DNA of 64,000 nt, taken from NCBI GenBank assembly GCA_030340625.1, contig JAOPHQ010004308.1, positions 27,501-91,500 on the forward strand. The letters are read 5' to 3'. The notes below the pieces were generated by a model. The model saw nothing but the letters and a program-made list of their open reading frames with translations. It was not told the DNA's origin and ran no database searches. The translations under genes and the position numbers were made by a program. This document shows, piece by piece, positions 43,551 to 64,000 of the stretch (position 1 is its first letter; every line of letters starts with the position of its first letter). Source of the DNA: Merluccius polli (taxonomy: Eukaryota; Chordata; Actinopteri; Gadiformes; Merlucciidae).

Positions 43551-43555
43551 CACAG
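42958..43555. other. 3' flank of the DMBX-like gene
   Basis: Unique AT-rich sequence, then a GT-rich array at 43467-43550 that ends within a few bases of the DMBX-like stop codon, so on the transcript strand the 3'UTR opens with a (CA)n run. No convincing poly(A) signal could be assigned. Confidence 0.5.
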
Positions 43556-44939
43556 CTACAGCCCCAGGTGAGGGTGATGAACCGCCGCACCGGAGCAAGC
43601 GGTCTGCAGGGACAGGCTACAGTTTTTGCCTGCCGGCGGCGGTGGCGGCGGCGGCGGCGGCGGTAGGACGCCCCCCAGGCCGGCGGCGGCGGCGGCGGCG
43701 GCGGCGCTGTGCTGGTGCATGATGGGCCAGAAGGCGGCGGGGGCGAGGGGGATCTCCAGGGACAGCACCCCCACGGCCTGCTGGCCCGTCCGGACCAACC
43801 TGTACTGCTCCCCGCCGCCCGCCACGAAGGGGAACAGCGGAGGGGGAGAGCGCTGCTGCGGGAAATCGGACCGGGGGACGCCGGCGTCCGTGTGGGGCGA
43901 CCTGGCGGCGAAGTCCCTGGCCTCCGCCGCAGGAAGTGGAGCGGCGTGGTTGTCCGTGGTTGCCTTGGCGACGCCCCACTGGCCGCAGAACCGGGCCTCT
44001 TCTCGCCCTGCCTTGTCATAATGCGGCGGTGCTTCCTCGGCGCCGGTCTCCCTGGAAAGTGGGGCGCATCTTTGTCCTTTGCGAAACTTCGCCCTTCTGT
44101 TCTTAAACCACACCTGGTGAGGGGGAGGGGGGGGGAGGGAGAGAGAGAGGCGGCGCCGTTTTTAGTGTTTAGGGGAATAAAGCTTTGTTTTTATATTTCA
44201 AGCAGCTCCATACTGTCTGGACGCTGGTTCTGCTGGTTCTGCTGACCTGGATCCGGGCCTCGGGGAGGTTGACGCAGACCGCCAGCCGCTCGCGCAGCCC
44301 CACGTCCGGGTACTGGGTCTGCTGGAAGGCCTTCTCCAGGGCCTGCAGCTGGGGCACCGTGAAGGCGGTCCGGCTGCGGCGCTGCTTCTGCTGGTTGCCA
44401 TAGCGAGCCTCCAGGATGAGTTCTGGATGAGGAGATGGACAAATGGACGCAAAAAGGAAGGATACCTTTATTATTATTGATTATATAATGTGAAGTTTAA
44501 GATTTTGTGCATGGTCACTCCCTAATTATAACCACTGATTGCAGTTTGCTTTCAGTCAATCACAAACAGCAGCAGAACCTACGGCCAAAAAAAAGTAGAT
44601 TAAAAAGTAGATTAAAAAAAAGTAGATTAAAAAAAAGTAGATTAAAAAAAAGTAGATTTTAAAAAAGTAGATTAAAAAGTAGATTAAAAAATAGATTAAA
44701 AGTAGATTAAAAAGTAGATTAAAAAAAAGTAGATTAAAAAGTAGATTTTTTTTTTAAAAAGGTTAAAAACACACACCTGCCAGTCTCTCCGCCACAGACA
44801 GGGTGCTGGCCGCAGGGCCGGCGGCGGGGGAGTAAACCCGGTACTGGTCTGCCACCTGGTGGTGCAGACCCAGGCCCATGGAGCCCAGGCTGTGCAGGGC
44901 ATGGAGGCCCGGCGGCCCGCAGAAACCCAAACCGTTCAT
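43556..44939 (-). CDS. DMBX-family K50 paired-class homeobox gene, complete, 3 coding exons
   Basis: Coding exons: 44939-44777, 44422-44247, 44113-43556, phases 1 and 0, 298 aa. The N-terminus (GLHALHSLGSMGLGLHHQ, then LSVAERLAELILEARYG) matches the DMBX1 start (SLHAMNSLSAM..LHQQ, LTLAERLADIILEARYG). The homeodomain spans residues about 68-127: RRSRTAFTVPQLQALEKAF, then QYPDVGLRERLAV, NLPEARIQ and VWFKNRRAKFRKGQR, with Lys at position 50 (residue 117) and Asn51. The intron between homeodomain residues 46 and 47 is typical of the paired class. The C-terminal half is unlike DMBX1, with an Ala8 run, a Pro10 run and no clear OAR motif; the last residues are AVHHPHLGL. Known for DMBX: a brain/midbrain repressor binding TAATCC-type sites. 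I infer a diverged second DMBX paralogue. It could instead be a lineage copy of dmbx1. Confidence 0.85.
44592..44760. repeat. AAAAAGTAGATT repeat in the DMBX-like intron
   Basis: About 12 copies of AGTAGATTAAAA with A-run length variation, ending 17 bases from the donor of the first coding exon. Confidence 0.85.
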
Positions 44940-44953
44940 CCTCCTGAGCGGTG

Positions 44954-45420
44954 CTGTGGAGGGGAACACATCACTTATTAGACGACGCTTGGATTAAGCA
45001 CTCATTCATAAGCATTCATGCAAATCTATTAATTAGGCCACCGGCTTAAGAGAGAAGGAAAGATTGAATGAATGCAGAAGATTTCAACAGAAGTGACTAT
45101 TATGTTTTTTTAATTTAAACTGAAAACTCATGTTACTGATCATTAAATGATGCCTAATTATGATGATGTCATAGGCCTAATGATGTCAGCGATCATTAGT
45201 AGGCCTATAGGCCAATATGGCTAATTAGGGGCTAATCTAAAAATGCTGCTAAAAATGCTAAAATGTTAATAACTATTGTGAGTTTGGTCTCTCATGTTTC
45301 CTACCTGAGGTCCGGACTGTGGTGTCCCTTTATCTCTGAGGTCCTCCTGTGAGATAGTCCAACTCGCTAGAGAAACCAGGTCCTGATCCTCGCACCACCG
45401 CCACACTGGGTCATGTGTGA
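44954..45420 (-). other. Candidate 5'UTR exon and first intron of the DMBX-like gene
   Basis: The ATG at 44939 is preceded by a CCTCCACAG acceptor (AG at 44955-44954), leaving a 14-base leader in the first coding exon. Upstream, a CCTCAG|GTAG donor ends a possible non-coding exon at 45305. A start about 30 bases downstream of the TATA-like box would put that exon at roughly 45305-45420. This is from splice signals only. Confidence 0.45.
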
Positions 45421-45447
45421 AACCAGTTCCCTGAAACCCCCCCAGAC

Positions 45448-45517
45448 TATTTAACCAGCGCCTCCCCGGCTCCCCTTAGCCGGCAGCCAATGGGAGGCCG
45501 GGCGCTAGGCAGGATTA
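45448..45517 (-). promoter_or_regulatory. Candidate core promoter of the DMBX-like gene (TATA, CCAAT, TAATCC)
   Basis: On the minus strand a TTAAATA box lies at 45448-45454. A CCAAT element (ATTGG on the minus strand) is about 35 bases upstream at 45487-45491, and a TAATCC bicoid-type site (GGATTA on plus) is at 45512-45517. The spacing and orientation suit the downstream non-coding exon. A second GGATTA is in the first intron at 44991-44996. TAATCC is the site preferred by K50 homeodomains, so self-regulation is possible but inferred. Confidence 0.45.
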
Positions 45518-45604
45518 GGCGGATGAGGGAGGCGAGGGCTCAAGTTTGGGAAACTATTGAACTTGGGAGGTTTATGGCGAGGACAGCTTCACTCCCCCCT
45601 CCCT

Positions 45605-45630
45605 CCCCCCCCCCCCCCCCCCCCCCCCCC
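45605..45630. repeat. C26 run
   Basis: Uninterrupted C between the DMBX-like promoter and the polypyrimidine tract. Confidence 0.95.
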
Positions 45631-45696
45631 GTTAAAACAATTACAACAATGTGGCGGCTAATCTCCGAGGCAGCACAGATTAGAAGAACAGCCTTG

Positions 45697-46560
45697 GACT
45701 GTCCCTCTCTCCCCTCTTTCTCCCTCTTTCTCCCTCTTTCTCCCTCTCCCCTCCCTCTTTCTCACTTCTTTCTCCCTCTTTCTCCCTCTTTCTCCTCCTC
45801 TTTCTTCCCTCTTTCTCCCTCTTTCTCCTTCTTTCTCCCCTCTTTCTCTCTCTCTCCCCTCTTTCTCCCTCTCTCTCCTCTCTCCCTCTTTCTTCCTCTT
45901 TCTCCCGCTCTCTCCCACTTTCTCCCTCTTTCTTCCCTCTTTCTCCCCTCTTTCTCCCTCTTTCTCCCTCCTACTTTCTCCCCTCTTTCTCCCACTTTCT
46001 TCCCTTTCTCCCCGCTCTCTCCCACTTTCTCCCTCTTTCTCCCTCTCTTTCTCCCCTCTTTCTCCCCTCTTTCTCCCTCTCTCTCCCTCTTTCTTCCCTC
46101 TTTCCTCCGCTCTCTCCCACTTTCTCCCTCTTTCTCCCTCTTTCTCCCCTCTTTCTCCCCTCTCTCTCCCTCTTTCTCCCTCTCCCTCCCACTTTCTCCC
46201 CTTTTTCTCCCACTTTGTCCCCTCTTTCTCCCCTCTCTCTCCCCTCTTTCTCCCTCTCTTTCTCCCCTCTTTCTCCCTCTTTCTCCCTTTCTTCCCTCTT
46301 TCTCCCGCTCTCTCCCACTTTCTCCCTCTTTCTCCCTCTCTTTCTCCCTCTTTCTCCCCTCTTTCTCCCTCTCTCTCCCTCTTTCTCCCCTCTCCCTCCC
46401 ACTTTCTCCCCTCTTTCTCCCTCTCCCTCCCACTTTCTCCCCTCTCTCTCCCCACTTTCTCCCTCTTTCTCCCCTCTCTCTCCCCTCTTTCTCCCTCTCT
46501 TTCTCCCCTCTTGCTCCCCTCTTTCTCCCCTCTTTCTCCCCCTTTCTCCCTCTTTCTCCC
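45697..46560. repeat. Polypyrimidine tract, CTCTTTCTCC unit, about 860 bp
   Basis: Nearly pure pyrimidine (CCCTCTTTCTCCCTCTTTCT) with units of about 9-12 bp, interrupted only by isolated A in CCCACTTTC units and rare G. It lies 180 bp upstream of the DMBX-like promoter. It gives long open frames on both strands that are only Ser/Leu/Pro or Arg/Glu/Gly repeats. Confidence 0.9.
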
Positions 46561-46859
46561 ATACTGTGGATGGGGACAGTCTCATCCGGTTCCCCTAAAG
46601 GACTTGTTTTTCTAACAGGCACCATGTGTGAGTGTTTTGCCCATTATCTTCAAGACATTGTCCATTTATTTCAAATGTATTTCAATTCGATATAAATGTA
46701 ATTCTACATCCATTTCAATCAAATCGAAACGGTGTAAAATAAATAAATAAATAAGTCAAGTGAATGAAACATTGTGTGTTTATTACTAGTATGTGCTACG
46801 CCTACTCCTTTACATCATTAAGCTCATCAGGCTACACACACACACACACACACACGCAC

Positions 46860-46890
<31 letters not shown>

Positions 46891-49531
46891 AACCCATCTC
46901 TAATAACTCCCACAATCAGGGGATTTTGAGATGTAAATTCCTTAAAGGTCCGACTCTGTGTCCAGAGTAGAAACCCTAAGCCGTCCACTGACAGCTAGAT
47001 TATGTTTCTCATGGGTATCAGCGGTAGTTAAGACGGCATGTTGTTCCTTAAGAGACGGTAACACAAGAATACCACACAAATATCTGATACCTTTAGGCCG
47101 GGACTGTGTGTTTTAATTGAAAACTGTAAAGTGACCATCTTGTTTCCGTCCATGGAGGCGCGCCGAAAACGGCAGTCGAAATTTAAAAAAAGGCAACCAA
47201 AATAAAAGCGTGAGGCCTACCAAACAAACACAGCGCACATTTGATGACAACTTGACAGCGGGCATCTCTACACCTCACAATTAAATCACCTTCTGCATTC
47301 AAACTTAAATTAAAACTTGAGAAGTTGTATAACTATCCAAGGCAGGGAGGTGATTCCCGCTCCTCCTGTGGGCTCGTGGAAACGCTCCCCTCGCCTTCGC
47401 TTGCACACAATCTCAGACGCCGCTCAGACTTCAAAATAATGTGAGATGTTTGTGTTCCTCCTTTCCCCCTTTTTCACTTTTTTTTCCTCCTCCTCTCTTT
47501 TCCTCGCCGTTCTTGGCTGTCAAGCTATATTAGTGTCTGATAGAAATAAGTCATTTAGAAGAGGCTCGGCGGGCCGGCCCCTCAACCCCACTAAAAGCTC
47601 CAGAATTAGGTCCCAGAGGCCTTTGTCTCCGCGGCCCGCGGGATTAGGGGAGATTTACCGCAAAGAGGGGGAAAAAAGTAGTTATTTCATGGCACTTTCA
47701 TGATGAAACCTGGCCAAAGCTGTGTTGGCTGGGGGGATTATAGGCACACAAAGAGTGTGGTTGTGTGCAACCCCCCCCCCCCCCCCCCATCCTCCCCTCC
47801 CTCCCATCCTCCCCTCCCATCCTCCCTCCCTCCCTCCCTCCCACAGCCAACACCCAGCTCTACCCCCCGGATCTCTTTCTCCTCCTCTCCTTGTGTCCGG
47901 GGGTGCGGTCCTCCCCAGGTCCAGGCTCGGGGACAAGACAGCCTCAGAGTCCGGCCTCGGTGAGCAATGGCCTCACCGCCGGTGACGGCCTCCTCCTCAT
48001 TCACAGCCCCTCGCCGACCTTTAGGGCCTTGACTGCCTCATCTTGACCCCCCCGCAAGGGTGTGACCCTTTCAACAGGTGAGAGGACCACAATGGAAATA
48101 AGTCCTGGACTTTATTGTGTTTTTGTCCTCAATTGTGGTTTCTTGATGTCTTTTAAGACATTTCTGATACAATTAAATAAATCAAATCAAATCAAACGGG
48201 GGGACAAACCGACTCTGGAGGGGTTTTGGTTTTCCCCTTTTTGGGATACTCAGCGGCGCCATATTAAAATGATATGAGCAACACTTCAACACACGATGTC
48301 GAAATGTAGCATGTGTATACGTATGCATGCATACTTTTTTCTTCTTCTTTTTTTACATTTCAAAACGACTGTTTTGTGTGTGTGTGTGTGTGTATAAATA
48401 TATAAAACGGTAATATAATGGGGAATCCTCTAAGTGAGGAGGTGAAAGGGAAATGAGTGGCTGGCAGTACTTCCCGGAGAGTTTAAAAGAGCTTACAGGG
48501 AGTTATCCTCCTCTTAGAAGATCCACTTACACATGCATGGATTAGGGCAGCGGCAAAACAAAGCGCAGCACTCCGCTGCAGGAGGCGCCCTGGCAGCCAT
48601 GCAGGAAACCGGGAAGCTTTAATGAAACGCTGTCAAAATACCACTATGGGATTTATCCCCTCCGCTGGAAATAAGAAGAGCACAAGGTGTGTCATCCCGG
48701 GTTGAAAACACTCACAGCGTTTATCCTCCTGCGTGATGTGGAGTACAAGTTTGGACAGTTTGCTGTGTGAGGCTGTGTTGCCTTGGCAACAGGGGATGCT
48801 TTTAGATATATAATATGTAGAGAAATGATAAATACAATCTTTCAGTCTTCCAGCAGGACATCAAAGAGCGTGTTTTCTGTTTTTGTGTCAGACAACCAAT
48901 TATAATTTAATATATACAAAAAAATACTACAGCCACATAACTATAGCACAATTAAAATGGGCGCAGGGCGAGGGGGGGGGGGGGGTGGGGGGGGGGGGGG
49001 GGGGGGGGGGAGGATGAAGAGCGGTTTTGGGTTTTTGTCGACGGCTTCTGTTCAACAGATGTTTGGGTTAAACAGCAGAAACCCTCTTAAACGCTTTAAT
49101 GACTTATCAATAGTGGAGATTTGTATTGACAAGGGCCTGTCAGGAGGGTCGCTTTGTCGTTGTCAGTTATCTGTGGGGGGGGGGGGGGGGGGGCATGGAT
49201 CGATGGGCATGCGGCGGCGGCGGCGGCGTTGAAAAGGCTTTTTCAGGGCTGTTGATATCAGCGGCTGCTGCTGCATCTGGGCTTCAGAGGGCCGAGCTTT
49301 ACACTTCTTCATTGAGGTGGGTGGGGGGGGGGGGGGGGGGGGGCGCAGGGGGGGAGGGGGGGGGGGGGATCGATCGGGGCCGACTGGCCTTTGACCTGGG
49401 GGGAGACGGGGGGAGAGCGCTCGGCGGGTCATCGGCTCCTCTTAAGACCCCGCGAGTGTGAGGATCACGCTGTGAGCCCTGACACCGGCTATGACACACT
49501 CGCGGCTTAGACTGACACTCACCACACACAC

Positions 49532-49567
<36 letters not shown>

Positions 49568-49986
49568 ACACATGCACAGATGAACCTTTGAGCATCATCT
49601 GCGCTGTCCTGCTATGTCTAACAGGACGACCCATCAACTATCAATTCAACAAAACAAAACAAAAAAGTGATCCAACCGAACCGATCCTTTCTACACAATC
49701 ACATTCAAACTCTATTTAGATGAAGTCGAATCCAAAACCTATCGATCCGACCGCCACGCCTCTCATCACGCCGGTCTTATGAGGCCGGGAGACGTATTAT
49801 CTTCTCATTAGGGCGCTCTGATCTCCCGCCGGTCCTCTGGGAGGAGGGTGGCCATGATGGGCCGCCCCACCAGGAGATCAATATTGGCCAGCAGTGAGTA
49901 AAGAGCCGGCACTTAATTGGGCGGAGTGAGAGATTAAAGAGAGACAGAGAGAGAGGGACAGACAGGCAGCTGTGGGATTTGGCCGG

Positions 49987-50053
<67 letters not shown>

Positions 50054-50463
50054 TCAAAGGCACCAACAGGTCAGGGGCTGGACAGAGGAGCAAAGGTTGC
50101 CCTTGAGACTCAGAGAGCACAAAACTGGAGAGCCTTCAAACAGCCAGAGCTTTATTTAAGGACCGGCGTTCTCCAAACTCTCTCTGTGGTCATGGCAACA
50201 GCTCTGTATCATGTATTTGTTTATTGTGGAATAATGGATTTGGGATTTGTTTAATTCACTGGTGCAATACTTTGTTGTGTCCAGCGTCTCTCCCGGCCGG
50301 TTTCCTTCCCATCCCTGGTGGGTGTTAAACCCGGGATGCAGGGCAGTCAAGTGTTTCTTTTCTCCGGCTCTTAATGGAGATAAAAACCTCTCTTGGACTC
50401 TCAGCATGGGGTCAGATCCCCCCCAGCGACCCCCCCCCCCCCCCCCCCCCCCCCGCTAGTCGA

Positions 50464-50557
<94 letters not shown>

Positions 50558-50860
50558 GAAGTTGATAATGAAGAAGACCCCTCTAAGCCGCTTCGCTCCA
50601 CATGTTCAAATCTGGGCAACACTGGATCAACACTGGGAAGCCCCCCTCCATGTCAGCCAACATTGTGTCGGTATTGATCCTCGCTCAGCGGATCCTTTAT
50701 ACCTGAGTCCCGGCCGGCCGGGGGGGGGGGGGGGGGGGGGGGTGGGGGGGGGGGGATGCATCCTGACATGTGGAGACAGGAGCTCAATAGGCTAACATGC
50801 TGAAGAAAGGATGGGCCTCTTCAGTTTAGCATTTCCCGGCCATGTTGCTCCCAACGTACC
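46561..50860. other. Intergenic region between the DMBX-like gene and rexo1, candidate regulatory blocks
   Basis: No gene is seen. Between repeats ((CA)n 46834-46890, C18 47771-47788, G runs 48972-49010, 49175-49193 and 49323-49343, (CA)n 49524-49560, (TG)n 49990-50022 then G28 50026-50053, C25 50430-50454 then (GA)n 50467-50555, G23 50720-50742) lie unique blocks of mixed, non-repetitive sequence. These are 46,970-47,760, 48,100-48,960, 49,020-49,170 and 49,620-49,980. Several carry GGATTA (47641, 47736, 48541). Such blocks beside a homeobox gene are candidates for enhancers, but conservation cannot be judged here. Confidence 0.4.
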
Positions 50861-50875
50861 GCACATCTGCTGAGG

Positions 50876-51088
50876 ACCGGCAGCCCTGCACCTGCTGCTG
50901 CCCCACACCAGGTCCAGGACAGACCAGGACAGACCAGACCCTGCACCTGCTGCTCCACACCGGGTCCAGGACAGACCAGGACAGACCAGACCCTGCACCT
51001 GCTGCTCCACACCGGGTCCAGGACAGACCAGGACAGACCAGACCCTGCACCTGCTGCTCCACCCCAGGTCCAGGACAGACCAGACCCT
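50876..51088. repeat. About 53-bp minisatellite
   Basis: Four copies of a unit holding CCCTGCACCTGCTGCTCCAC, GGTCCAGGACAGACC and AGGACAGACCAGA, the last incomplete. It ends directly at the hAT-like element. Confidence 0.85.
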
Positions 51089-51092
51089 GCAG

Positions 51093-51464
51093 CAGTGGTT
51101 CCCAAAGTGGGGTCCGCGGCATATGGCCAAGGGGTCCGCAAAATAATTAATACAACTTTACAAAAAAAAGTACAATTGAAAACAAGCGCACCTTTGAGAT
51201 AATTACTTAGGGCGTCATTTTTTTTCAAGGGGGACATAACCTGAAAGTTAATTGAGTTAATTGGGGAGCACAAGATTTCCAATGCATGTTATTACATGTT
51301 ATTAATACATTTCCTGGCCAGTAATACAAGGACAATATATTATATAATATATAATTATATAATATGTTCAATGGGATGTTCAGGTTATAACAAAGGTAGG
51401 GGGTCTAACGGGTCCTTGTGAGTCTGGATCCTCTCTAAGGGGTCCCTGGCTTGAAGAAGTGCTG
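51093..51464. mobile_element. hAT-like non-autonomous DNA element
   Basis: The left end CAGTGGTTCCCAAAGTGGGG then TCC is the typical hAT terminal sequence. The right end, read in reverse complement, is CAGCACTTCTTCAAGCCAGG then GACC, imperfectly matching. The interior is AT-rich with no transposase. An 8-bp target duplication is not clear, so the right boundary is approximate. Confidence 0.55.
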
Positions 51465-52349
51465 TACCTAAAAACAAAAGCTCAGTGTTTGTCAGGAAGT
51501 AGAAAGTTTGAGTAAAGACCAGGCGTGCTAATAAGAGCAACTAGATTTATTTTTTACTTTTTTTTGTTTTTTAATAGAAAAAGTTAAACAAACAGAAATG
51601 AACATATACAAAAGTCAACTACTTACAGCCTATGTACAGCGCTCAAGTCCTTTTTTTTTTTTTTCAGTCAGCATATATATGTCGCTTTTCAACATAAAAC
51701 AGCGCGTTAGGTCATTTACTTTAAATGATAATCGTTTTTTAACTAAAAAACCGGGTGAAAACTGTCCAACTGTCCCGCGAGCATCTGAACAATACTAAAA
51801 CAGGTTTTGTTTCCGGGTTTAGTACGATGCCCTCCCGGCGCCGGTACAACAAAAGGCCATCGTTTGTATTTCATGCAGTGCACTGGTGAAAGAAATACAG
51901 CGAACGTCGTCACGCCGTTCGCTCAAACTAAGTCGGGAGGTTTTGGGGGACATTTAGTTCTGTTTAAGGGTCTCTTGATCAAGTATTATAGGATTAATAA
52001 TAATTTAACAAAATAACCTTTATATGAACCACATTAAACGTGATGTAAAAAAAACAACCAAAAAAATAAACAAACTGAGGTGCGAGGTGAGTAATAAAAG
52101 TGCATTCGGATAGTAATCGCATCTATTATATCAGTTCACTAAGTCACCACACTATTATTCATATGAAATGTATACATTATTACATATGAGGTACTCAGAC
52201 TTTCGCCCTACGTATAATAATAATAATATAATAATAAGGGCGCTCCCATAGATAGTGCAATTTGCCCGGCGTCGATAGGATTACTCACCGTAGGAACACA
52301 ATGCCCTAGCATTTCTTTTTTTGTTTAAAGTAGTAAGTTAAAAAGGGTT
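51465..52349. other. AT-rich spacer between the hAT-like element and the rexo1 3' end
   Basis: Unique AT-rich sequence with short A and T runs and a small ATA repeat near 52,215. Nothing gene-like is seen. Confidence 0.5.
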
Positions 52350-52417
52350 TTTATTAACGAAGCATTAATAACACTCCAGGCATTGAGGGACACCACTTAA
52401 GCAGAGATATATCCCCC

Positions 52418-52448
<31 letters not shown>

Positions 52449-52951
52449 AAAAAAAGAAGAAGAAAAATGCATTGTGACAAACTGAAAGCAGTGGTCTCAC
52501 TATTCGGCGCCGGGCCTCTGGAGCGGTTATGGGGGGGGGGGGGGGGGGGTGGACTTGGACAGCTCCAATAGGTAGACCCATCTCACCTGGCCAGGCGGAC
52601 CGCACTGGTACCGGCTCGCCTGTGGACAAGCGACACCGCCGCCGCCGCCGCCTCCACCGACAGCCCCTCCTCTTCTTATAGTCCGAGGGGAACGACGCCA
52701 CGAAAAGGGCCGTCGGCGCCAAATCTGCACCTGTGGTGTTGGCGTTTTATTTCGGGGGGGCCGGCGCCGGCCTGTGTGGTCCGGTCCAGCGAGGCGGTGT
52801 ATTATTTCAGGAGGACCGTTCGCCTGTGTTGTGCAGCGGCCCCAGAAGCTGTGTTGTATTTGGGGGGACATTGAGTCTGGGCTGTGCGGTCCCAGAAGCC
52901 GTGCTGAGGAGCGGCGGCGGCGGCGGAGCGGCGGCGAGGTCATGTTAGAGG
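52350..52951 (-). other. rexo1: rexo1 3'UTR with candidate poly(A) signal
   Basis: After the stop at 52954-52952 no further exon is seen. The first good AATAAA on the minus strand is at 52355-52350, which would give a 3'UTR of about 0.6 kb. It contains a C/G run at 52531-52549, a C26-A15 tract at 52413-52455 and a degenerate repeat of about 50 bp around 52,770-52,910 (phrases like CCAGAAGC and CTGTGTTGT recur). The signal choice is by consensus only. Confidence 0.45.

Positions 52952-64000
<11,049 letters not shown>

Noticed and set aside
43387..44245. Plus-strand frames over the homeobox gene
   Set aside because: Antisense shadows; the minus-strand frame carries the homeodomain.
45490..46695. 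401-codon Ser/Leu/Pro frame and antisense Arg/Glu/Gly frames
   Set aside because: Translation of the polypyrimidine tract.

Overview
The window is eukaryotic, vertebrate and most likely teleost (percomorph-like) nuclear DNA. Three genes have recognisable vertebrate orthologues split into short exons with GT..AG introns. Introns are compact, microsatellite density is very high, and the mobile-element remnants look like fish families (an L2-type LINE tail, a tRNA-derived SINE, TIR elements). I see no prokaryotic, organellar or viral genes. All four genes lie on the minus strand, so transcription runs right to left.

Layout from left to right. 1-2,390: non-coding DNA with (CA)n, a tandem array of perfect hairpins and a 28-bp minisatellite. 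2,391-12,546: complete 9-exon mfsd12 (lysosome/melanosome transporter, 488 aa), whose introns 7 and 5 are almost filled by two giant minisatellites of about 2.5 and 2.1 kb. 12,550-14,060: short intergenic DNA with a palindromic CACGTG E-box in the probable mfsd12 promoter. 15,306-37,521: csnk1g2 coding exons (casein kinase 1 gamma 2, 11 exons including a probable cassette exon; 448 or 414 aa), followed upstream by a 5'UTR exon and a CpG-rich first exon near 41 kb. 39,905-42,960: a block of CTAG-type, (GAT)n and TTAAGG-type tandem repeats. 43,556-44,939: a complete 3-exon K50 paired-class homeobox gene of the DMBX family with a TATA/CCAAT promoter near 45.45 kb; I infer it is a second DMBX paralogue. 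45,600-52,350: intergenic, with an 0.86-kb polypyrimidine tract, many poly-G/C runs, unique blocks that could be regulatory, and a hAT-like element. 52,952-64,000: rexo1 (RNA exonuclease 1, DEDDh class), 16 exons, with only the start of exon 1 beyond the right edge.

The genes do not form one pathway. mfsd12 acts in pigment and lysosomal organelles, csnk1g2 is a membrane-anchored kinase, rexo1 is a nuclear exonuclease-family protein that binds Elongin A in mammals, and the homeobox gene is probably a developmental regulator. csnk1g2, rexo1 and mfsd12 all map to human 19p13.3, so this is a conserved chromosomal segment; the DMBX-like gene between csnk1g2 and rexo1 is the unexpected member. The most interesting items are this homeobox gene, an array of MITF/TFE-type E-boxes inside the pigment gene mfsd12, splice acceptors whose pyrimidine tract is a long (TG)n repeat, and the large, hierarchically organised minisatellites. 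Exon borders were placed by hand from splice signals, reading frame and family similarity; no alignment or transcript data were available.
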